Positions 32,623 through 42,262 of a DNA stretch of 52,511 bases are shown piece by piece. This DNA comes from UBA11512 sp964623895 (GTDB taxonomy: Bacteria > Bacillota > Clostridia > Oscillospirales > CAG-272), in assembly GCA_964623895.1 (NCBI GenBank), contig CAZUWA010000007.1, forward strand, positions 1 to 52,511, written 5' to 3'. The translations under genes were made by a program, and so were the position numbers. The notes under the pieces were generated by a model that did no database searches, was not told where the DNA came from, and worked only from the letters and a program-made list of their open reading frames with translations. Positions within the stretch are counted from its first letter, which is position 1; the number at the start of each line of letters is the position of its first letter.

Positions 32623-34563
32623 ATGATCATGAAAAACTATGCAAAATTTGAAGAAGTCGGTTTAAGGCAGATCACTCCTGAAGGCTGGCTTCACGATTTT
32701 CTCCAGAAACAGGCAGAAGGATTAACAGGACACTTGGAGGTTGCAGGCTATCCCTTTAACTGCGTCGGATGGGATCGCTATGATGTCGATACCACCGACA
32801 GAAATGACAATCCGGGTTGGTGGGCATACGAGCAGACCGGCTATTGGTTAGATGGTTTGACACGCCTTGCAGAACTGCTTAACGACCGCAAACTGCGTGC
32901 AAAGGCAGAAAAATCCTTCGATTTCACCCTCTCGCACGCCGATCCGGACGGCTATCTCGGTCCTAAATTCTTAAAGAAGTCCGATGGTTGGAACCGTTGG
33001 CCACACGTTGTATTTTTTCGAGCATTGATGGCAAAATATTCCGCAACGGGAGATATTTCTCTTGTCGAAGCAGTGCGTCGCCATTATCTCGAACCGGAAC
33101 AGCGTCACAATAGCGCGCGGGACGTCATGAATGTCGAGATCATGCTTTGGGCTTATATGAAAACAGGCGATGAGAATCTGTTGAAGATGGCAGAAGAAGA
33201 TTACGCTGTTTACGCTGCCAACTGCAAGGACGATAACTGCCCTCAAGCGCATCTTTCAAATAAAAAAGCATATGCACATGGAGTTACATACAACGAATTC
33301 GCCAAGTTGGGCGCCATTCTTTATTCATGCACCGGCAAAAAAGAATATTTGAAACCGGTTATTAAGGCATACAAAAAGATCGACCGTTATCAGATGCTTC
33401 CTGATGGGCTCCATTGTTCAAATGAGTTCCTGCTTGACAACAACTACATGCAGTCCCATGAGACTTGCGATATTACCGATTACACGTGGGCGTTGGGGTA
33501 CCTCCTGATGGCAACCGGCGATGCTGAGTATGCCGACAAGATCGAGCGTTGTATTTTCAATGCCGGCATCGGGGCTGTAGAAGAAAACTTCAAAGCGTTA
33601 CAGTATCTCTCTTCTGTTAACCAACTCATCCTTGATCGCACCTCCAACCATGCTGACTTCCTACAGGGAGACAAATGGATGTCCTACCGTCCCAACCCCG
33701 GCACGGAATGCTGTGCTGGCAATGTCAATCGTTTCTTTCCCAACTACTGTGCCAGAATGTGGATGAAAAAGGGAAAAAACACCATTGTTGCACCTCTGTA
33801 CGGCGCATCTACACTGACGCTTGGCAAAGGTGCAAGTAAATTGACAATCAAAGAAGATACTTGCTACCCATTTGAAGATACTGTCCGTTTCACTTTCCAC
33901 ACTGCGACAGCGAAAAAGCTGAATTTCATCTTCCGCATTCCCGGTTGGTGTGAAAATGCGACTGTGTTGTTAAACGGCGCATCGGCAGAATATACCGTCA
34001 AAAAGGGTTTTGCCACTATCAATAAGGAATTTGTTGAAGGCGACTGCCTGACCATTACCTTCCCTTCGGAGGCAAAACTCAAAACATGGGCGGACGGCTT
34101 ATATGTCGAAAAAGGTGCACTCCTTTATACCTACGGTATGAAGGGTGACCGACAGATCGACGAAAAGGAGGAGCGCTCCACTAAAGAATTCCCTGCATAT
34201 AACATCTATCCCGACAAGCCTTGGAATTACGCACTGGTTGCCGACACCGATCTTGAATTTGTCTACACAAGCGCCGGAGATAATCCGTGGTCGATCGAAG
34301 GCACGCCATTCTCGATCAAGGTCTCTGCCAGAAGAGTACCTGCATGGAAACTGAAGAAAAAAACGGTCATCCATCCGGTGTATAATCTTTATACTCGCCC
34401 ATGGAAACGTGAAGAAAAGAAAGGTAACTTCCTTTTTACCCCTCCCTATCCGACAAGAAGAACAATGGAAACCACCGAACTTGGCGAAAAGGAGACTATT
34501 ACGTTAGTGCCATACGGCTGCGCAAAAGTGCGCGTGACTGTTTTCCCAAAGACAGATAAATAA
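32623..34563 (+). CDS. GH127 / DUF1680 family glycoside hydrolase (beta-L-arabinofuranosidase type)
   Basis: A 646-residue cytoplasmic enzyme without signal peptide. The (alpha/alpha)6-barrel domain includes WWAYEQTGYWLDGLTRLAELL. The metal/thiol catalytic set typical of HypBA1-like enzymes is visible: E280 and C282 in HETCDITDY, and the adjacent C363-C364 in GTECCAGNVNRF; the first of these two Cys is the expected nucleophile. A C-terminal beta-sandwich follows (FRIPGWCENATVLLNG). GH127 members release beta-L-arabinofuranose, but related families act on other sugars, so the substrate is inferred. AAGGA precedes the ATG at 32623; another ATG two codons on is possible. Confidence 0.88.
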   Translation: MIMKNYAKFEEVGLRQITPEGWLHDFLQKQAEGLTGHLEVAGYPFNCVGWDRYDVDTTDRNDNPGWWAYEQTGYWLDGLTRLAELLNDRKLRAKAEKSFDFTLSHADPDGYLGPKFLKKSDGWNRWPHVVFFRALMAKYSATGDISLVEAVRRHYLEPEQRHNSARDVMNVEIMLWAYMKTGDENLLKMAEEDYAVYAANCKDDNCPQAHLSNKKAYAHGVTYNEFAKLGAILYSCTGKKEYLKPVIKAYKKIDRYQMLPDGLHCSNEFLLDNNYMQSHETCDITDYTWALGYLLMATGDAEYADKIERCIFNAGIGAVEENFKALQYLSSVNQLILDRTSNHADFLQGDKWMSYRPNPGTECCAGNVNRFFPNYCARMWMKKGKNTIVAPLYGASTLTLGKGASKLTIKEDTCYPFEDTVRFTFHTATAKKLNFIFRIPGWCENATVLLNGASAEYTVKKGFATINKEFVEGDCLTITFPSEAKLKTWADGLYVEKGALLYTYGMKGDRQIDEKEERSTKEFPAYNIYPDKPWNYALVADTDLEFVYTSAGDNPWSIEGTPFSIKVSARRVPAWKLKKKTVIHPVYNLYTRPWKREEKKGNFLFTPPYPTRRTMETTELGEKETITLVPYGCAKVRVTVFPKTDK

Positions 34564-34570
34564 ACATCTC

Positions 34571-34605
34571 AAAGCAGAGCTGTAATCAAACAGCTCTGCT
34601 TTTTG
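34571..34605 (+). terminator. Terminator of the GH127-like gene
   Basis: AAAGCAGAGCTGT (34571-34583), loop AATCAA, ACAGCTCTGCTTT (34590-34602), then T-rich sequence. Confidence 0.85.
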
Positions 34606-34744
34606 ATTTTGTTACATAGGCGGTCAAATACACTTTCGCTCTGAAAAACAGAAACCGTAAACTTTATAAATCATGTACAATCCTTTTAAATGGCTCATTT
34701 AATTTGATAAAAACAATTGACCGTTACTAATTTCAATAAAACTG

Positions 34745-34773
34745 TTGAAAATGTTTGAGAAACGTGATATAAT
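34745..34773 (+). promoter_or_regulatory. Promoter of the V-type ATPase operon
   Basis: TTGAAA (34745-34750), 17-base spacer, TATAAT (34768-34773), about 66 bases before the first start codon. Nothing else is seen in 34606-34744. Confidence 0.7.
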
Positions 34774-34838
34774 ATCAAAATAATGATTGTTATTTGTTGC
34801 AGATCGATATGATCAATTCGGACAAGGAGTGGACCTGT

Positions 34839-35453
34839 ATGGAAATCCAGTTGCAAGAATTAATTGAACAAATCAAAAAGAATGGTGTGGAAGTTGCCGA
34901 AAATGAAGCGGCATCCATTCTTGAATCCGCCAACAGTGAGGCGGAGCGCATCATTTCGGAAGCGAAAGCGGAGGCGGAACGGATCACTTCGCGAGCAAAA
35001 GTGGAAAATGAACGGATAGTGCGCGTCAGTGAAGAAGCAATCCGTCAAGCCGGCAGAAATATTCTTCTTTCTTTCAGGGAGAGTGTTGCGAAAGAACTGG
35101 AAGCGGTCATCGGTGAACAGGTGACGGCGTTATATTCTTCCGCAGAAACAGCGGACCTAATCGCAAAGGTTGTTGAGGCTTGTTCGAAAAACGCAGATGT
35201 CGACGATATTACCGTGCTGTTGGGCGAAAAGGATTCAGCAGCCCTTGAAGAAGCAGTGCTTGCTGCGTTTAAAGCACACATGTTAAACGGTGTAACTTTG
35301 AAATCAAACGATCAGTTTGACGGTGGTTTCCGTGTTTCTGTCAATAACGGTCGTGCTTACTATGACTATTCCGTAGAAGCGGTGACTGAAATGCTTTCCG
35401 CTTATCTTACACCGAAGATGGTCGCGTTGTTAAAAGAGGCTGAGAAAGAATGA
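34839..35453 (+). CDS. atpE: V-type ATPase subunit E (peripheral stalk)
   Basis: Subunit E forms the peripheral stalk that holds the catalytic head still against rotation. The ATG at 34839 (AAGGAG upstream) gives 204 residues. The first half is a long, Glu/Ala/Arg-rich coiled coil with repeats such as AEAERI (about 20-65); the C-terminal half is the globular head-binding domain (FDGGFRVSVNNGRAYYDYSVEAV). No separate G/H stalk gene exists in the operon, so E may pair with an unlinked partner or another stalk subunit. Its stop overlaps the next start (ATGA). Confidence 0.88.
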   Translation: MEIQLQELIEQIKKNGVEVAENEAASILESANSEAERIISEAKAEAERITSRAKVENERIVRVSEEAIRQAGRNILLSFRESVAKELEAVIGEQVTALYSSAETADLIAKVVEACSKNADVDDITVLLGEKDSAALEEAVLAAFKAHMLNGVTLKSNDQFDGGFRVSVNNGRAYYDYSVEAVTEMLSAYLTPKMVALLKEAEKE

Positions 35454-36004
35454 GCCAGTATTATTTGATGGCGCAACTTCCTTGTTTAGATGTCATAAAC
35501 GATGCCATGCCCTTGCCGATTACTGAGGAACAATTTGGACGGCTTTGCGCACAATTTGCTCCCGGCAAAATGGTAAAGCGCGTTTCCGCACTATCACTTG
35601 TTCCGGAAGCAGACGAATCGTCATTTGGGGTGCGGTTGGTGGATGATTGGTATAAAGCGGAACGGCAACTTCGTTTGGCACTTGCGGTCGCCAGGGCCAA
35701 AAAAATGAATAAAGAGATCGATATTTCCAACGAGCCCGTTTCCTCTTTTTATACAAATGCGGCAAACACCGCCGTGGCAATGACCGATCCTATGGAAGCA
35801 GAGCGCTTTTTGAACGCTTTTCGCTTGTCGATGTTGGAAATGCTTCGTCCGACGGACTCTTTTTCTGACGCAGCGGTTTACTACTATGCACTAAGACTAA
35901 AACTTCTTTCGAGAATGCACCAATTTGATGAAGTGCGCGGACAGGAAAATTATCGAAATATTTATGCCTCCATTATGCGTGGAGGAGAGCAGGAGACGGA
36001 ATAA
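35450..36004 (+). CDS. DUF2764-type V-ATPase operon protein
   Basis: A 184-residue soluble, mostly helical protein starting MSQYYLMAQLPCLD, the DUF2764 pattern. Genes of this family sit between subunits E and A in V-ATPase operons of Borrelia, Chlamydia and Bacteroidetes. The position between E and A, with 4-base overlap upstream and TAATG overlap downstream, argues for a structural subunit. It may fill the role of subunit C, which is missing from the operon; that is inference from size, helical character and gene order. Confidence 0.8.
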   Translation: MSQYYLMAQLPCLDVINDAMPLPITEEQFGRLCAQFAPGKMVKRVSALSLVPEADESSFGVRLVDDWYKAERQLRLALAVARAKKMNKEIDISNEPVSSFYTNAANTAVAMTDPMEAERFLNAFRLSMLEMLRPTDSFSDAAVYYYALRLKLLSRMHQFDEVRGQENYRNIYASIMRGGEQETE

Positions 36005-37794
36005 TGGCAGAAAATATTGAAGTAAAAACGATCGGTAAGGTCGTTGCGATCAATGGAAATATGGTTTCTGTTGAATTTGAAGGCAATGTTTCAATGAACG
36101 AGATCTGTTATGTGAAGGTCGGAGATGCTTCATTGAAAAGCGAGATCATTCGTATCAGAGGAAATGTTGCCCAGATACAGGTTTATGAAATGACCGGCGG
36201 TATCAAATGCGGTGATGAGGTGGATTTTACGGGCGAAATGCTGTCCGTAGAGCTTGGTCCCGGACTTTTGGGACAGATTTACGATGGATTGCAGAACCCA
36301 CTTCCCCTTCTTGCAGAGCGAGCAGGGTGGTTTTTGAAGCGCGGTATTTATGTTGATGCTTTGAACGATGAAAAGAAGTGGACTTTTACGCCTGTTGCCA
36401 AACCCGGGGATGTTCTTCGCGCGGGTGAATATTTCGGAACGGTTCCGGAAGGCGCGTTTGTGCACAAAATTTTTCTCCCATTCTATCTTTTGGGTAGTTA
36501 TACTGTTAAGTCTGTGGCAGAGCAGGGGGAATATACTATCAACGATCCCGTTGCTGTTGTTACAGACGAGCGCGGAAAGGAAATTCCGCTGACGATGACT
36601 TTCAAATGGCCTGTTAAGCGTGCCATCAAATGTTACAGTGAGCGACTTGCACCGGTTGAAACGATGGAGACGAAAGTTCGACTGATCGATACCTTTTTCC
36701 CGGTTGCAAAGGGCGGCACGTATTGCATTCCCGGTCCGTTCGGTGCAGGAAAAACAGTACTTCAGCATACAACCTCAAAATATGCCGATGTCGATATTGT
36801 GATCATTGCCGCATGTGGAGAGCGTGCGGGTGAGGTCGTGGAGACTCTGACGGAATTCCCGGAACTTGTTGACCCCAAAACAGGCAGATCACTGATGGAA
36901 CGTACCATTATTATCTGTAATACCTCTTCTATGCCGGTTGCCAGCCGTGAAGCATCAGTTTACACATCGGTAACGTTGGCGGAATATTACCGTCAGATGG
37001 GGCTTCACGTGCTTCTTCTTGCCGATTCGACTTCTCGTTGGGCACAGGCACTCCGTGAAATGTCCGGTAGACTTGAAGAAATTCCGGGCGAGGAAGCTTT
37101 CCCGGCATATTTGGAATCCTATATTGCCGCGTTCTATGAGCGCGCGGGATATGTGCGCTTGCCCGACAACAGCACAGGCTCGGTCACGATCGGCGGCACA
37201 GTTTCCCCTGCGGGTGGTAACTTTGAAGAGCCGGTCACACAGGCGACCTTGAAGGTCGTCGGCGCGTTCCACGGACTTTCAAGGGATCGTTCTGATGCCC
37301 GAAAATATCCTGCGATCGACCCGCTCATCTCTTGGTCGAAATACAAGAGCGTAATTGATGACGATAAATTGGCGTTCTTGAAGAATATTCTTTTGCATGG
37401 CGATGAGATCGGTACGATGATGAAGGTCGTTGGTGAAGAAGGCACGAGCCTTGAAGATTATGTGACGTATTTGAAAGAAGAAATGTTGGATGCCGTATAT
37501 CTTCAGCAGAACTCTTTTGATCTGACGGAGGCGAACTGTGGCATCGAACGTCAGCATTATGTTTCCGATAAACTGGTCAAGGTGCTCGGTTCGGATTATG
37601 CGTTGAGTGGGAAGGACGAAGCACGTTCCTTTTTCAATAGGATGCGTCAAAAATTTATCGATCTGAATTATACCGAGTTCAAGAGTGCTGAATTTTTTGC
37701 GGCTGAAGCGGAGATCGACAAGCAATATGCGAAAGGTGAAGGAAAACTCAGCTGTGTGGCAGAGAAATTATTTAAAGGCGGTGAACAGACATGA
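36004..37794 (+). CDS. atpA: V-type ATPase catalytic subunit A
   Basis: Subunit A carries the ATP-hydrolysing sites. It has 596 residues, normal for the family. The P-loop is GPFGAGKT (244-251); the characteristic non-homologous insert lies between the beta-barrel and P-loop (about 115-200). ERAGEVVETL supplies the catalytic-glutamate region (ACGERAGE), and LADSTSRWAQALREMSGRLEEIPGEE is the strongly conserved stretch. It begins in TAATG overlap with the previous gene and ends overlapping subunit B by 4 bases. Confidence 0.97.
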   Translation: MAENIEVKTIGKVVAINGNMVSVEFEGNVSMNEICYVKVGDASLKSEIIRIRGNVAQIQVYEMTGGIKCGDEVDFTGEMLSVELGPGLLGQIYDGLQNPLPLLAERAGWFLKRGIYVDALNDEKKWTFTPVAKPGDVLRAGEYFGTVPEGAFVHKIFLPFYLLGSYTVKSVAEQGEYTINDPVAVVTDERGKEIPLTMTFKWPVKRAIKCYSERLAPVETMETKVRLIDTFFPVAKGGTYCIPGPFGAGKTVLQHTTSKYADVDIVIIAACGERAGEVVETLTEFPELVDPKTGRSLMERTIIICNTSSMPVASREASVYTSVTLAEYYRQMGLHVLLLADSTSRWAQALREMSGRLEEIPGEEAFPAYLESYIAAFYERAGYVRLPDNSTGSVTIGGTVSPAGGNFEEPVTQATLKVVGAFHGLSRDRSDARKYPAIDPLISWSKYKSVIDDDKLAFLKNILLHGDEIGTMMKVVGEEGTSLEDYVTYLKEEMLDAVYLQQNSFDLTEANCGIERQHYVSDKLVKVLGSDYALSGKDEARSFFNRMRQKFIDLNYTEFKSAEFFAAEAEIDKQYAKGEGKLSCVAEKLFKGGEQT

Positions 37795-39086
37795 ATAAAG
37801 TTTTCAATCATATCGATTCGATAACAGGTAATGTGATCACCGTGCGCGCCAAGGGGGTTAGATATAACGATTTGGCGCAGATCACGACGCGCTTCGGAAA
37901 ATCTTTGGCACAGATCAATAAGATTGACGGAGATGTTGTTTCACTTCAGGTGTTTGCCGGCGGTCAGGGTGTTTCCACAGGTGATGAAGTACGTTTTTTG
38001 GGACATGAAATGCGCGTATCTTTTAGCGACGACCTGCTCGGACGGATCTTCAACGGTTCAGGTGAGCCGAGAGACAAAGGTCCTGCGTTGACCGAAAATA
38101 TGAAGCCGATCGGGGGACCGTCTGTCAATCCGACCAAGCGTATTTTAGCAAATCGGATGCTCAGAACAAATATCCCGATGATCGACATGTTTAATACCTT
38201 GGTTGTTTCTCAGAAATTGCCGATCTTTTCGATTTCCGGCGAACCATACAACCAACTGCTGGCGCGTATCGCGCTACAGGCGGAGGCAGATGTTATCGTG
38301 CTCGGCGGCATGGGACTAAAATATGATGACTTTCTTTATTTCAAAGAAACACTTGCAAATGGCGGAGCACTGGGAAGAACGGTGATGTTCATTCATACTG
38401 CATCCGATCCGACGGTTGAGTGCATGATGATTCCGGATATGGCGCTCGCCGTTGCAGAACAATTCGCACTGCAGAACAAGGACGTATTGGTGCTTTTGAC
38501 AGATATGACCAACTATGCCGACGCGATGAAAGAGATCGCTATAACGCAAGAGCAAGTGCCTTCGAACCGCGGTTATCCCGGTGACCTTTATTCGCAACTT
38601 GCCGCGCGCTACGAAAAAGCGGTCGACTTTGCGGATTCCGGTTCTGTCACGGTTTTGGGCGTGACAACGATGCCGGGCGACGATGTCACGCATCCCGTTC
38701 CCGACAATACCGGATATATCACAGAAGGACAGTATTATCTCAAAGGCGGACGCATCGAACCGTTTGGCTCTCTTTCGAGATTAAAACAGAATGTCAACAA
38801 CAAGACCAGAAAAGACCACCGTGCGCTAATGGATGGTATGATCAGAATGTATTCATCCTACAAGGACACTCTTGAGAAGAAGAATATGGGCTTTTCCATG
38901 AGTCGTTGGGATGAAAAATTGTTGAAATACGGTGAACTTTTCGAAGAGAAACTGATGGATCTTTCTGTCAATCTTTCTCTTGAGGAGGCGTTGGATCTTG
39001 GTTGGGAGATCCTTGCTGCATGCTTCGAAAAAGAAGAGACAGGTCTAAAAACGGAACTGGTCGATGAATTCTGGCCCAAAGCATAA
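37791..39086 (+). CDS. atpB: V-type ATPase subunit B
   Basis: The non-catalytic nucleotide-binding-fold partner of A in the A3B3 head. It has 431 residues and lacks a P-loop, as expected. Family segments are GSGEPRDKGPALTENMKPIGG, FNTLVVSQKLPIFSISG and TDMTNYADAMKEIA. The start overlaps the stop of subunit A (ATGA). Confidence 0.97.
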   Translation: MNKVFNHIDSITGNVITVRAKGVRYNDLAQITTRFGKSLAQINKIDGDVVSLQVFAGGQGVSTGDEVRFLGHEMRVSFSDDLLGRIFNGSGEPRDKGPALTENMKPIGGPSVNPTKRILANRMLRTNIPMIDMFNTLVVSQKLPIFSISGEPYNQLLARIALQAEADVIVLGGMGLKYDDFLYFKETLANGGALGRTVMFIHTASDPTVECMMIPDMALAVAEQFALQNKDVLVLLTDMTNYADAMKEIAITQEQVPSNRGYPGDLYSQLAARYEKAVDFADSGSVTVLGVTTMPGDDVTHPVPDNTGYITEGQYYLKGGRIEPFGSLSRLKQNVNNKTRKDHRALMDGMIRMYSSYKDTLEKKNMGFSMSRWDEKLLKYGELFEEKLMDLSVNLSLEEALDLGWEILAACFEKEETGLKTELVDEFWPKA

Positions 39087-39101
39087 AGGAGGGCGGAAGC
39101 A

Positions 39102-39734
39102 TTGGCAAAGATCAGATTAACCAAAAATGAATTAAAGGTACAAAAGGATGCTTTAAAAATGTATCGGCGATATTTGCCGACCTTGACACTCAAAAAGCAA
39201 CAACTTCAGGCGGAGATCCGTGCGATCGAAGCAGATGCCAAAGCGGTACGGGCAGAGAAAAATGCCCTTGAAACGGCATTTCGCAGTTGGATCGCCGTCT
39301 TCAGTGAAGAAGGTGTGTTTCCCGACGGAATCATCACCGTTAGGAATATAAGGAAGGGAATTGCAAATATCGCGGGCGTTGCCATACCGACTTATGAAGG
39401 TGCGGATTTTTCACGTAGTGATTATGATCTTTATCATACGCCGCTGTGGGTGGATCTTGCTGCCGATCATATGGAGAAAGCGATAGAATTGGACTTAAAG
39501 GCGGCGGTTCTGGACGAGCAGGTGCGGCTATTGCAAAAAGAATTGCTTTCCACCACACAGCGCGTGAATCTTTTTGAAAAGGTCAAAATTCCGCAGACAA
39601 AGGAAAATATTAAGAAAATCTCGATCTATATGGCAGATCAACAGGTCAATGCTGTGGTACGTTCGAAGATCTCCAAAAAAAAGATCGCACAGCAAAACGC
39701 AGTTGCCGACGGAAAGGAGGTCGCTTCGTTATGA
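39102..39734 (+). CDS. atpD: V-type ATPase subunit D (central shaft)
   Basis: Subunit D is the rotating central shaft that links the head to the membrane ring. The 210-residue protein is mainly two long helices (about 1-70 and 125-200), with RLTKNELKVQKDALKMYRRYLPTLTLKKQQL at the start. It probably starts at TTG (39102), about 9 bases after AAGGAGG. Its usual partner F is not encoded here. The stop overlaps the start of subunit I (ATGA). Confidence 0.92.
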   Translation: MAKIRLTKNELKVQKDALKMYRRYLPTLTLKKQQLQAEIRAIEADAKAVRAEKNALETAFRSWIAVFSEEGVFPDGIITVRNIRKGIANIAGVAIPTYEGADFSRSDYDLYHTPLWVDLAADHMEKAIELDLKAAVLDEQVRLLQKELLSTTQRVNLFEKVKIPQTKENIKKISIYMADQQVNAVVRSKISKKKIAQQNAVADGKEVASL

Positions 39735-41638
39735 TCGTGCCGATGAAAAAAGTTTCTGTTGTTGTTATGGACAGCGATAAGAAGCAAGTATTAAAAACAT
39801 TACGCAAGCTTGGTGTGTTGCATATTGAGACGATGATGGGAAGCGGTGAGCGGTTGGCAAGGCTGAACGAGCAGGTCGGATCGCTTGAAAATGCTATCGG
39901 TATCATTGAAGGTCGGTCATTAAAGAATGCCGTTCAAAAAAAGGTCTCGACAGAAGAGACGCTCATATTGCCCAAAAAAATTGCGGAATACACCGAGGAG
40001 CGTGCGACCTTATTCACGACTTTAAATTTCAAAAAAGAGGAGCTCGAACGTCTCAAAGGTTGGGGAACGCTTGATCCGGCTGAATTGAACGGACTTGCCG
40101 AAAAGGGTGTTATCCTTTCGCTTTACGAAATGCCGCAGGGAGAATATGCAAGACTTTCTGAAACGGCAACCACTGTGGTGTTTGAAAAAAACAAGGATTG
40201 CGTGCGATTACTGCTCGTTGGAATGCCGAAAGACACCGATCTTGCTTCCTTTGAAAAATATCGCGTAAAACTTCCGTCCTGTTCAACAGATGAACTGGCG
40301 GCAGAAGTTTTGGCAATAGAAGAACGGATCAAAAAGCTTGATGCGGCACTGGACGAAGCGATTTGCTACGTTGATAGCATGAGGGCTGCCGTCGCGGCTC
40401 TTCAAAAAGAGATCGAATTTGAGATCTACTTCAGCGGCATGCCCGAAGAAACGCTTTCTGAAGGCTGTACAAACACCTTCCGTGTTGCCTATTTTGTGGG
40501 TTATTTGCCAACTAAAGAACTGGATAAGATCAAGATTGCGGCAAAAGAAAATGCGTGGGGCATTCTTGTGGAAGATCCAACACCCGATGATCCCGTTCCG
40601 ACTCAACTGCAAAACAACAAGTTTGTCAGTCTCGTCTATCCGCTCACCGACTTTTTGGGTACGGTCCCCGGGTATTTTGAGTATGACATCTCCGCGTGGT
40701 TCTTAGGCTTTATTTTGATCTTTTTTGGGATCATCTTCGGAGACGGCGGATACGGATTGATTGTTTGCGGGATCGTGGCAGTGCCGATCATCCGTGCACT
40801 TGTTAAGAAGGAATCGGTCGAACCGACCTTCCTGCTCATCGGGTTGATGGGCGTGGCAACGATTCTGTGGGGACTACTCACTTGCACGTGGTTTGGCATT
40901 GCACCGGAATATCTTCCGAAATGCTTGCAGGCACTTTCAATTCCTGTTATATCGAATGTCTATGCCGATAAACTCTGGTATCTGCCGTGGAGCGGAGACG
41001 CAGGATTGACCACCTCGCAAAATGTGCAGATCGTTTGTTTCACGTTGGCACTCATTCAACTTTCCTGTGCACATCTTTTGAGTATGATACGCCACCGCAA
41101 ATCATTGAAGTGTCTTGCTGATGTCGGCGCAATCATGCAACTACTCGGCATATTCTATGTGGTGCTTTCGTTGGTCGTCAATGCCTCTGTCTTTCCACTG
41201 GGATTGTCGGTTTTCGGAATACCGATCAGTTATATTGTCATTGCATTGATAGCGGTCGGATTTCTCATCAATTTTTCCTTTGCAAACTATGAAGGAAATT
41301 TGATCAAGTCGATCGTCAGCAACCTCAAAAACATTGTGTCCGCACTTCTCGGCGTTGTCAATTTTTTCTCCGATATCGTTTCCTATATCCGTCTTTGGGC
41401 GGTGGGACTCGCGGGAGCGGCGATTTCTGCCACGGTCAATGAACTTGCGGGACCAATGCTCGGCAATTTTGTTTTTATGATCTTCGCGATCATTATTTTG
41501 GTGTTCGGACATGGACTCAATATGATTTTGAACGTTCTCTCCGTGGTCGTACACGGTGTGAGACTGAACACCCTCGAATTCTCCACACATCTTGATATGT
41601 CGTGGAGCGGTCGAAAATATCAGCCGTTTAAAGAATGA
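39731..41638 (+). CDS. atpI: V-type ATPase membrane stator subunit I
   Basis: Subunit I (homologue of yeast subunit a) anchors the stalks and forms the ion half-channels beside the K ring. It has 635 residues. The N-terminal half is cytoplasmic with long coiled coils (about 50-120 and 195-240); the C-terminal half has about seven to eight transmembrane helices from residue 318 on. YIRLWAVGLAGAAIS contains the essential channel Arg, and GHGLNMILNVLSVVVHGVRLNTLEF is the last conserved helix. TPWKD-like family termini are replaced by WSGRKYQPF, also usual. Confidence 0.95.
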   Translation: MIVPMKKVSVVVMDSDKKQVLKTLRKLGVLHIETMMGSGERLARLNEQVGSLENAIGIIEGRSLKNAVQKKVSTEETLILPKKIAEYTEERATLFTTLNFKKEELERLKGWGTLDPAELNGLAEKGVILSLYEMPQGEYARLSETATTVVFEKNKDCVRLLLVGMPKDTDLASFEKYRVKLPSCSTDELAAEVLAIEERIKKLDAALDEAICYVDSMRAAVAALQKEIEFEIYFSGMPEETLSEGCTNTFRVAYFVGYLPTKELDKIKIAAKENAWGILVEDPTPDDPVPTQLQNNKFVSLVYPLTDFLGTVPGYFEYDISAWFLGFILIFFGIIFGDGGYGLIVCGIVAVPIIRALVKKESVEPTFLLIGLMGVATILWGLLTCTWFGIAPEYLPKCLQALSIPVISNVYADKLWYLPWSGDAGLTTSQNVQIVCFTLALIQLSCAHLLSMIRHRKSLKCLADVGAIMQLLGIFYVVLSLVVNASVFPLGLSVFGIPISYIVIALIAVGFLINFSFANYEGNLIKSIVSNLKNIVSALLGVVNFFSDIVSYIRLWAVGLAGAAISATVNELAGPMLGNFVFMIFAIIILVFGHGLNMILNVLSVVVHGVRLNTLEFSTHLDMSWSGRKYQPFKE

Positions 41639-41678
41639 AAACAGATATCTGTAAAACTATTTCTAAAGGAGTATTATT

Positions 41679-42104
41679 ATGAATTACGGACTTATCGGAG
41701 CAGCACTGACGCTAGGCCTTCCGGCCATCGGCTCATGTATCGGCATTGGAAATGCAGGACTTACTGCAATCGGCGCTTGGAAAAAGTGCTATCTTAACAA
41801 CAAACCCGCTCCCTTTATTCTCACTGTCTTTGCCGGCGCTCCGCTGACGCAGACCATCTACGGCTTTTTGTTGATGCAACAGATGAAGGGTTCTTCTGCA
41901 GATCCGATCTTCTTATTATTCGTCGGACTTTTGGCGAGTATTGCAATGTTCCTCTCCGCTGTTGTACAGGGGAAAGCAGGCGCGGCAGGTGCAGACGCAC
42001 TTGCAGAAACAGGGAAGGGTTTCTCACAATATATCATGGTCGTTGGACTTTGCGAAACGGTTGCACTGTTCTCGTTGGTTTTCGGCATGGTTGCAATTGG
42101 GTAG
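41679..42104 (+). CDS. atpK: V-type ATPase rotor ring subunit K, Na+-type site
   Basis: A 141-residue proteolipid made of two fused helical hairpins (four membrane helices, about 5-32, 46-69, 77-105, 114-139). Residues matching the Na+ ligands of Enterococcus hirae NtpK are present: T57 and Q58 in PLTQTIYGF, Q97 in VVQGKAGAAG and carboxylate E126 in GLCETVALF (E. hirae T64, Q65, Q110, E139). A sodium-coupled ring is therefore predicted. AAAGGAG precedes the ATG; it is the last gene of the operon. Confidence 0.93.
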   Translation: MNYGLIGAALTLGLPAIGSCIGIGNAGLTAIGAWKKCYLNNKPAPFILTVFAGAPLTQTIYGFLLMQQMKGSSADPIFLLFVGLLASIAMFLSAVVQGKAGAAGADALAETGKGFSQYIMVVGLCETVALFSLVFGMVAIG

Positions 42105-42145
42105 ATTTTCAATGAATAAAATGAAGCTGTAAAGAGTTTACTAAA

Positions 42146-42192
42146 AAAGAAGACTATGATAATCCAACTGGGGATGACATAGTCTTCTTTTT
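42146..42192 (+). terminator. Terminator of the V-ATPase operon
   Basis: AAAGAAGACTATG (42146-42158) pairs with CATAGTCTTCTTT (42178-42190), followed by a T run, around a 19-base loop. Confidence 0.85.
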
Positions 42193-42262
42193 GTGGTAGT
42201 TTGCACGACGATATGGGAGGGGGAATAAGAAATTTTCTTTATCCGATCGCCATCAAAGAAAT

